DNA of 64,000 nt from Leptodontidium sp. MPI-SDFR-AT-0119. Its lineage: Eukaryota > Ascomycota > Leotiomycetes > Helotiales > Leptodontidiaceae. Location: assembly GCA_020726505.1 (NCBI GenBank), contig JAHLEZ010000019.1, positions 496,001 to 560,000 of the forward strand, read 5' to 3'. A model generated the notes under the pieces. It did not search any database, was not told where the DNA came from, and worked only from the letters and a program-made list of their open reading frames with translations. Shown here in pieces: positions 55,608 through 64,000 of this stretch (the stretch's first letter is position 1; every line of letters begins with the position of its first letter). Both the position numbers and the translations under genes were made by a program.

Positions 55608-58600
55608 CTACTCGTATTCAAAGTCCGGATCCCGGTCTTCAGCCTCTTCAGCCTCTTCTGCGTCGTCGCTAGTTCCACCTCTAGAAGGCCTTTCAACGTC
55701 TCTAGCATCTGTACTTCGCGCTGCAAAGAAAGGATGGCTTTCGTGCAAGGGCCGTCCCTGGCAGATATAACCCATTGGCGTATGCATAATGTCTTGCCCC
55801 TTGCGGCAGACCGTTAGCCACTCCAGTAGGAAGTCGGCAGGATTCTTGATAGACATGCCGACGCGCTCGGTGCGACTCTGTGGGGATTTTGTACCAGTTT
55901 TGACCGCAAGCTGTAAGTAATTGGTCAGAGGAGCACACTCCGGGAAGTTAATGTATAGCCGGCCAGCGAAAATTCCAAGTTCGATGGAGAGCCAGTCGGG
56001 TGCTGTGTAGCCATTGGGTAGGCGAGGGACGACATAGTATGAGAGTTCGTTGAAGTGCAGCATATTTTTTGTGACAGGGGCAGCATACGTGATCAAGTGT
56101 ACCATTGGCTTTCTCGCTGTACGGATCATGGGAATCAAAAGTTCAGCCTCTTCGGAGATAACTATGAGGGCCGTCCCGTTCGAAGGGCTCCACAGGATCC
56201 ATTCAACAGGGCGCTGTGGAAGGCAATGCTTAGCACAACCAATGACAAGAAACGTTGATGGGCTATAAACTTACGAGGAAGTTGTCATTCTGGATACGCT
56301 TTCCAAGCTCAATAGTGCGCATGAACTCAGCCGAGACGTACAGCTGTGACGTCGTGCGACGAACATTATATTTTTGACCAATGCTCGTCCGCGCCAGTGC
56401 ATCAAAGACGTGCTCGTACCCGTGCCCACCAGCGAGGTTGCCAGTTTTAGCAAATTGAACGACAGCTGGATGCAGACCCGGGAATGCGAGAGCCTTGTAG
56501 TGCGTCGGCTTTTGCACTTGGCGTACCTGCTCGACTTGGATCTCGACTTCTCGCTCCTGCTCTACTTCTTCTAGCACAGAGCTATGAATACGGTCTCCCT
56601 TGGTGTTTGCTGCTCGTCTCTGCTCACTGAGCTCCTCCATGAAACCTTTCAGTTCCGCGGATGGGTGGTCAGCGGCGGAACTCGGCTGCGTGTCTGTCAC
56701 TGTTCCATACAGATGTTCAAGTGTCTGGCGCTCTGGGTGCTGAATAACTTTAAGATAGGCTTTCCTGTGGCGATTTTCCGTGAGGAACTCCCCATATTTC
56801 CATTGCGCATCCGTCCGGCGGCAGAAATCCGTTCCCTGTGCAAGATACAGGTTCTGTAAGTGCTCATTCGCGCGGCAGGTCTGTTCCAGAAGCCAGCACA
56901 CGACGTGAGAGGAATCAATACGGGAAGAGTCAAGTACCTCCCCATGTCTTTTCCTACAAACATCTATGATGCTCTGGTGGACCTCTGGGGGGGCAAAGAA
57001 AACGATAGACTGAGTGGTTCCTAGCTGTCGTAGCCTCATCGCAGCTGAGTCGGTTAGATATGTTTGTCAATCAAGGCGATGGTCGGTAGTCAGCTTACCT
57101 TGCATCGTGTGATCTTTCGTCTGGCCGAGTGCTAGTGTTAATGCCCCGCGAGCTTTCTGGGGTAGCTTTAAATCTATTCCACGTGTGTGTGCTTCATCAA
57201 TATACACGAGGCATTCGTCAAGTTTCTCAGCAAATGGGGTGGCGAGAAGTGGGACCACCTCCTTCCCCCCCCGATACTGGACCCAGGCTCTGTTGTCAGC
57301 ACCAAAATACACAGCCCCTTTGGCTTTCGTGTCTATATCTAACCACGCCCTAACGAGGGTCTGATTGTCCATCTCGAGGATATAAGCACCGGCGTCGATC
57401 AGAATTCTAATCTCCATTCCTGCGATTCTTCGCAGTAGCTCTTCCTCTGTCAGGCGCTTTCCCTGCCAAGCTGCAAGGTTATACTGCCGATTCCGGCCTT
57501 GCAGAACGTAAGTGAGCACTTCTGCATTGGTTTGGCATAAGCTGGGTAGATCGTCCTGCTTGATATTCAGTGGGAGCAACATCTTGTTGTCATTCGTGCC
57601 ACTGAAACCAGTTGTCTTTGCGCACGAGGTTTCCTCTCCCGATCGAGATTTCGAGAACAAGGGGAGGTCCCACCCAGAAGCCTGCAGCTTGACGCCAAAC
57701 TGTTTAGCGTGAGCAGGGAAGACAAAGTTATTCATGTAATGATCAAGGACGCTTCTATTAAGTCGGAGGTGACGCCAGAGTTCCTCGACTTGTCCTTGGT
57801 CATCTCCGTTGATGACATTCCAGTGATGCAAGGCTTCTGGCAGGGTATCAGAACCGGAAGTCCACCTATCATACTCTGCTGTTGGATCATCAGACTTTAG
57901 GACATGCTGTAAACCTTCGCGGAACTGAGATAGGTTGAGGCCCGAGTAATAGAATGCTAAGCAAGTGAACAGGATGGAGACGTCAGGGTGGCCGAACTCT
58001 GCCTGCTCAGATGGAACACCTTTCGCGTCGAAAGGGACCGCGATCGGATGCCTGTTTGGGTGCAGTCCATACTGCACATTCCATCTTTTCTTGAGGCAGA
58101 GTAAGAGAATCCTGTTCAAGAGCAGGCCACGGACAAGGAGGATGTTCTTGCGAGCCGAAGATCTATCTGCAAAAAGAGCTGATACCTGCTCGGTGAGCTT
58201 GTGGTCGAGATCGTCATCCGATAACACGCGCTTGATCTTACGCCTCCCAACAGGTACGGTTGAGTCGGTTAGGCGAAGGAAGGAAATCCGTCCATCGCAG
58301 ATGTCATTTATGATTCGTTGGTGCAGGGCGTCTTCCACGTCTGTTCGGAGGAGGTGCATCATGGGAAATCCGCCTGGTCGTTTGACGACCTCAATACTTT
58401 TTGGGAAATCGCGCTGCAGATCCGGGAGATGATCCTCAACTAGGGACAACAGAATCTGTGCAACCTCCCAGCGGTGTGGGTGTCCATCGACGGATATCTG
58501 TGGGCCACTTGGGTAGATTAATTGCGTCTTGACCGCCAAGGTGAAGTCTGATTCATCAAGAACATCGCGGCAAGTGCTAGTTAACCATGATTGAAATGTG

Positions 58601-61600
58601 ACCATCTCCTGCGCTTCGGTAAGCCTAGAGTCTGCAAGGCGTTGGAGCCCGCTGAGTTTATACGACAAGATATGCTCGGGAGTAGTAAGGATAACACCAC
58701 AACAATGAAGAATTTCGCGATGATGTGCGGAGTATAGCTGGAGCATGTTCGGCGTCGTCAAGGTCCGGCGAGAGAATGGAATATGCCTGATCTCTCGGCC
58801 TACTAACCCCCCTAGTCTAGACTGAACTGTCTGAGCAGTCTGCAGGAGCAACGCCTTTGGCACCACAAGGCGCGAGAGCTGCTTCTTGTCTGCCAGAATC
58901 GCCACAGCCATAGGCACAATGCAAGAGGTTTTCCCTAAAAATCCGTCAGTTTGGCAACTTTCAAATTTATTGCAAAGTGGAGTACGACAGCATGCTGCCT
59001 CGAGTTTTAAAAGGTGATTTGCTTACCCTTGCCCATGTTCATTTGTAATACAGAGTTTGATCCAGAAGCCGGCGATATAATAGCATGGGCAACATCTATC
59101 TGCTCACAGCGAATGAGAAGATCGCTTTCAATCTCAATAAGTAACCAATCAGGGAACTCCAAAGGGCTCCAGTTTTCATGGCCAGTATTTCGCCATTCCT
59201 GAAGCAGCCTATGGTGATCTCCTTTTAGTTGGGCATATCTGATACGAAGAAGCCTTTGCAAAGTCGTAACTAGAATGCCATACGAAACCAGACCTTCTCT
59301 CATATTACTTCCGAAAATGTGATCAGAGCTTGACCGTAGCTGTTCAAGAGTTGTCATCGGCGTGGTGCATGGCCACAAGCTACCCAACTGAAGCCATTGG
59401 AAGCGATCGTCCTCAGCGGAGAAGGCATTCTGAACGCGTTCAAACTCATGATTCATAGCCTCCCGAGCCTTTTTGATGTCCTCTCTAACAACATCGACAC
59501 CTGGTAGCGTCTCTTGAAGCTGCGGCCGGTTGCTGACGTTCTCTAGAGCAAGAAGACTCTTCTTCAAGTCCTGTCCGTACTGCTGCCGCAGAATGTCTGC
59601 GGATTCGGCGAATAAATCTAGGATCTTACCTAGCTCAACAACCTCCTTCGATAAGATAGTCTTTCGAGAAATATGGTTCTGCTCGGTGAGCGAATGTATT
59701 CCTCGGGGGATATCTTCGCTCAGAAGTGCTCCATGAGACAAGTGGCCTAAAGGAAGCGGCGCGCATTTCACTACCAGATCCGATAGTGATGGAATAGGAG
59801 GCCCCCGATCAGGCGTGCAGAGGGCTGCGGATTCTTCATTCCAAGCTCGTGGTATTGACATGTCGTTCGCGCCTTTGTAGCGATCCAGGATATCCTGGGC
59901 TTGAATAACATACTCTGAAAGATGCATATTCCGATGCAAGCGTTGCCACTCAGGCAGAATTCTTTCCATGGCTAGCTCACCATTAAGTACCATTGATTCG
60001 AATCCCTCTGCTGATGGTTCCGAGCTGGGCCACTGCTCTAAGAGAAGGGTGGCTAGGCGTCTCCCTTCAGCCTCGCACAGGATCAGATGGTTCTCTTGCA
60101 ACCGAGCTTGCTCCCCTCTACTCTTTCTGCCATCTGGTTTAATAACGGAATAGTCGGCTGCGATGAAATTCAGAAGCGATTCAAGCGTTGGAGATGCGTA
60201 GAGCTTGAACTCAGCAAAGCAAGGACTGAGTGGTGGCTGTAAGACTTTCAATTCATCTAAGCAACCGAATGCGGCTAGCGACCGGATCGCGTCCATGTCG
60301 GGTTTTGTGCTAAAGGCCAAGAGACTAAGTCGAAATATCAACGTATACTGATCCTGAGGATCAGCATGTCGGCAAAAATCCACAAGGCTACCCCATTGTT
60401 CGCCGATGTTGTTGCTCGTCAGATCGTTGAGACAACTCGAAATGCCTTGTGAATCTGAGTTGGGATGGTAAAACCCACCGATCAACTTCCAGTCTTGAAG
60501 AATAGCTGCCAAACTTCTTGTCATATCGACACGAAACAGTCGCTTGCGAAAAAGCCGCACGATTCGGTAAACATTGGTGGCTTGGGGCAAACTGCTATGT
60601 CGATCTCTGGGGTTGTACACCTTGTCCTTCCCGGTTATCAATCCGCCTGGATCGGAGATGCCGCGCTCATAAAGAAGACGTCGAATTTCACCGCGCCTTC
60701 GGAGGTGAGAAGGGATCTCGTTGTCAAAATTTATCGCTTCGTCTTCGTCCGCAGTAAGGGTTCGGAGCCGATCTGATTTGGCTTTTATTTCTTGGGCGAG
60801 ACCCTCATAGCTATCGTGTTGGACGCTTATGGGTAGGTGCTGGTCCCAGATCACGGTCTGCAGGCGTCTCTTATCCTTCGGATAGTACTCTCTACCCGGG
60901 CTTAGTCTGCTGATGACTTTCAGAATGGAGGCGAGACCGTCACTTATTGGCGTCCAGGGCTGGCAGTAGCCTGATCTGAGCGTGTGCAGAGCTTCCTCAG
61001 TGCCAGTTCGCCCAGTGAGAGGATCGGGTAAAGCGAACGAGGTGAATGCATGGAACTGAGCTTTGGAGTAGAGTAAGCGCGGCTCAGGCGGACACGACAA
61101 CCGTCCCAGAACATCATCGATTCCGAATCTACCGTATTCGGTCGTGCTGCTCGCTCGAACTGCAAGATGCATACCGTGACGCTTATATGTCAGCTGTCCC
61201 AATGGGGTAATTATACTTCGCCGCTCAGGATTGGCTACGTCACGAAGCACGATCTTGCTCAGGAATCCGTAAAGCGTCCCCGCATCTTGGTTGGGATCGA
61301 TCTCTGCGTTCAGCTCTCGACACTCAAGAAGGTTTCTATTATTGACAAAGAAAGAGAGCTCGAGGTGTCGCATCTCAACCGAAAGTCTGCCTAATGCGGG
61401 CTGGAAGACGGTTAACCGTCGGGGATCCTCGAAGTGGCGGAAGATCTCAGCCACGCCCTTGCCGAGATCTGAATGGGGGTCAACCAAGACAACCCGATTT
61501 CGCTGCGCCCGGCGGTTGAAGACATCTAGAATCCAGTCACTCTTCCTAGTCTTCCATATGACAGGTTTCCGTCGGATCTCCAGATGCCTTGTACGGAGAT

Positions 61601-64000
61601 TAAGCCAGTGTACGCAATTCTCGACTAGACCCGAGGGTAGATCGAAGCTGTCACTGTCCGTAAATACACGGCGAGGAACATACTCCAGAAGGCTGTCTCT
61701 GTCGAGAGCCCGAATAACCACATTCTTTCCGCGGAGTCCAAAATGGACTTCATTACCGCGTGTACGAGTTGCCATGACGTGACTCATGCCGCCCAGCGAC
61801 GAGGGGAAGGTTAGAAGGTGCTGGTTTCCGAAAAGCTCCTTGACGTCCTCTGATTCCCTGATATCCAGGGGCAGTCTTCCCAATGGCTTCCCGTCCACTA
61901 GCAGATGTCCCTCGACGAAGTTGTAGTGAACTACTTGGGAGACGATGAACTTGTTAGCCGTACTAGTGATGGCCGAAACGACCCATCGCTTGTTCGGGGA
62001 GGAAAGGAACTGCCAATGAGAGTAAGTCCTCCCAGTGGAATTGCTAGAATCGGACCAAGTCTTATTGATTGCAACCCCTAGGCTGTCAGGATTGGATTCA
62101 ATAGAATTCTGGATAATTTGTTGTATACGATACGCCATTTTTATATCCCTAACCAGCATATTTTTCAATTTTGAGGGGAGCTTCGTAAGATCGACGAGGA
62201 GGTTCTCTTGCAGAGCTATCGAAGCTTGGACAAACGAACATAGGTCCACTGCATTCATCTTGGAATCCGAGTCAACAAAGGTGGTGAATGTCCTCCGGCA
62301 AAGCAGAGCGGCCCAGAATCCGTAACGTGCCGCTCTCTCTGCTGCGTCAGCCTCGACTGCATTCCTAACCTCATCACGGAGGTGGGAGATCCATTGTAAA
62401 GTTGACTCACGCGCGGCCTTGAGCAGCCTTTCCGCGGATTGACGATCTGGACCCGATGTCAAGTTGAAGAGTCGAAGGCTGAGGGTGATGAGGATCTCCA
62501 TACAATGCATCTCGCGCCAATTGGTACTTATATTGCGAAGTCGGTTATCGATCTGCTCTGTCAAGCGCTGGCAGAAAGCCGGATCGCGGAAGACAGCGTG
62601 GGCGTTTCGCAGAAGGTCGGCTTCATTCTGTGCCGGCCCTGCTTGCACGGCGAGATGATTGAAGATAAACATCGTATCTTCGGCGCTGAAGTTTAAGTTT
62701 GAGGCACCCAACTCTACCAGCATGGTCAACCACCGACGAGTCTTCCCAGAGAGCAATCTTTGGTAGCTCATGAACTCGTGAACCGAAATATCTGACGGAC
62801 ACATGGTTTGACTAGCAATGATCTCATAGGACGACGGCCCATCGATGTTAGGAGCGGGATGCACCGGAGATCTAATGACTGAGGCTTCTAGAGAGCGCGG
62901 AATATAGACTCCACAGAGGTGTTGAAATGTCAATTGTTTGTCAAGATTTCTTAGCCATACTTCGGACTTGACATCGTAATATGCAAAGTTTAGCCCCAGC
63001 GGCAAGAGAATATTAGACAGGTCAACCTTCATTTTGAACCCCTTGAAGTGGGTCTGGAGAAAGGATTTATTTGCTGACGCAAGCGAGACGCCATCCATAG
63101 TTGACTTTATGTAGCCCCGAAGCTGGGAGTAGTCTTTCAGGAGCATGGCTGGTGGCGAGGAGCTACCAGGTTTGCTCGGGTGCCCCAGATCGCTGAATAT
63201 CCTAAATGTGGCATTTCGGTATGCCGCGAGGAAGTTGGGAATTCCGAGCTCTAGTACTACTGCCGCTTTTTGAGCATCATCTTCAGGAAGAAAGTCTTCG
63301 TGGATAGGTATTTTCATTTTTTTCCGGCAGCGCCAACGCCAGCACTTTGTACATCCGCTAACGTTGCGAGATCCGTCATAATTGGTCGTGCAAACACAAA
63401 CGCCGCTCGTTATTTCTAGGCTAAGGCTGTCGTACTCACGGCAAGCTTGGTTCCATTCGGATTCCTTGTTTCCACGCGACTTCCTTGATGCTTTCTCGAT
63501 CCGTTCCTGCAGTCTGCGCAGCCGAGCGGACTGTGCTACACATCGCACAGCGAAGCAGTTCTCATCAGGTTCGCTAAAAATCGTCTTGTGAGCAAACCGA
63601 CAAGTGCGGCATCTGCTCTGGAGATAGCTCTGGATGTCTTGGAGGCGTTGCATGCTTGACAACATAGGGAGGTGCAGAACATCCAGTAGCTCAGGTTTGA
63701 ATACTGGGGCGTATTCGTGGAGGAGGGGGCAAGCTCGTATGGCACGCCTATCCATCTGGACCCAAAGGTCAAATAGATTTAAGATAAAGATGCTCATTTG
63801 CTCCGGGTTAGAGTCGTAAGCATCTCCAACCACCGTGAACATGTTGACAATTGACTTTGCCAATTGTTCACAAAGAACTGCGCAGTCTGCCACGAGCTCA
63901 GGTGATAATGCTCGTTCCTTCTCGATGCCTCTCTCCAATCTGGCCAAGGAGAAATAGCGGTCGGTGAACTTTGTGACTTGTTCCACGGTGCCATCGCCCG
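55608..64000 (-). CDS. Giant DUF3638/DUF3645 helicase-like NTPase, 5' end outside window
   Basis: A very large fungal gene running off the right edge; about 2,720 residues are visible. Exons in view: >64000-59027, 58934-57099, 57044-56275 and 56213-55608, all phase-consistent. The N-terminal part includes a Cys-rich segment (63300-63625) with CRTC, CVCT and CTKC pairs. The DUF3638 core shows the NMG motif and a P-loop-like NMGKGKTSCIVP (spanning the 59027/58934 splice), then VLDESDF near 58540. DUF3645 follows (FTCLAFYYSGLNLSQFR). Near 57190 comes a DEAH-type YIDEAHTRGIDLKLP, then LALGQTKDHTMQAAMRLRQLG, resembling helicase motifs V/VI. The C-terminus is acidic (DDAEEAEEAEDRDPDFEYE). Function of the family is unknown; the layout resembles SF2/SecA ATPases. 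No stop or frameshift is seen in view. Confidence 0.9.

Noticed and set aside
1..64000. CRISPR arrays, rRNA, prophage or operon-type organisation
   Set aside because: None present; gene structures are spliced and eukaryotic throughout.

Overview
This is nuclear DNA from a filamentous ascomycete (Pezizomycotina; Leotiomycetes is my guess, not proven). The evidence is genes on both strands split by many short introns (about 45-130 nt, GT...AG with CTAAC/CTGAC-type branch sites), roughly 0.3-4 kb between genes, and a standard fungal housekeeping set. I saw no bacterial operons, CRISPR array, rRNA or convincing tRNA. Exon joins given here were worked out by hand from splice sites and reading-frame phase. 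Most multi-exon models close exactly in frame, which supports them.

Layout, left to right. 1.4-3.8 kb: a secreted pepsin-like aspartic protease (8 exons, minus). 5.0-7.0 kb: the transcription repressor subunit NC2-beta with a 1.1-kb first intron. 7.7-9.0 kb: mitochondrial ribosomal protein mS45 (Bot1 family). 9.4-10.4 kb: a tyrosine-phosphatase-like protein, divergent from a CCDC97-like protein (10.7-11.5 kb). 11.6-12.8 kb: a decayed quercetinase-type double cupin with several stops and frameshifts. 14.2-15.4 kb: pyruvate dehydrogenase E1 beta. 16.2 kb: a (TTCCAT)24 array. 16.5-18.1 kb: Nse4 of the Smc5/6 complex, divergent from the PI3-kinase Vps34 (18.6-21.5 kb, with a GC-AG first intron). 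21.5-25.6 kb: a 4-kb gene-free block. 25.6-27.2 kb: an amino-acid permease. 28.1-29.1 kb: an unknown membrane protein. 29.8-30.2 kb: an 83-aa mitochondrial single-span protein resembling Cox26. 31.3-32.9 kb: a T5orf172/GIY-YIG-type domain protein. 34.0-35.1 kb: a PhyH-type 2-oxoglutarate dioxygenase. 35.5-36.1 kb: a small gene broken by two frame changes. 37.2-37.7 kb: a C2H2 zinc-finger protein, divergent from MCP1 (37.9-38.9 kb). 40.1-43.3 kb: an unusual protein with FG-like repeats, a coiled coil and two membrane spans. 45.2-46.1 kb: a DUF4336 protein. 47.2-48.8 kb: a PKA catalytic subunit. 50.1-51.4 kb: an inositol-polyphosphate 5-phosphatase-like protein with a C-terminal membrane anchor. 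52.0-53.0 kb: a proline-iminopeptidase-type hydrolase. 53.3-53.8 kb: a small secreted Gly-rich protein. 55.6 kb to beyond the right edge: the 3' 8.4 kb of a giant DUF3638/DUF3645 helicase-like NTPase.

No single pathway or cluster links these genes. Several serve mitochondria (mS45, PDH-beta, Cox26-like, MCP1) and several serve nucleus or chromatin (NC2-beta, Nse4, CCDC97-like, giant NTPase), but they lie dispersed among transporters and secreted proteins. The least explained items are the giant NTPase, the FG-like/coiled-coil membrane protein, the small secreted protein, and the ORFs in the NC2-beta introns.
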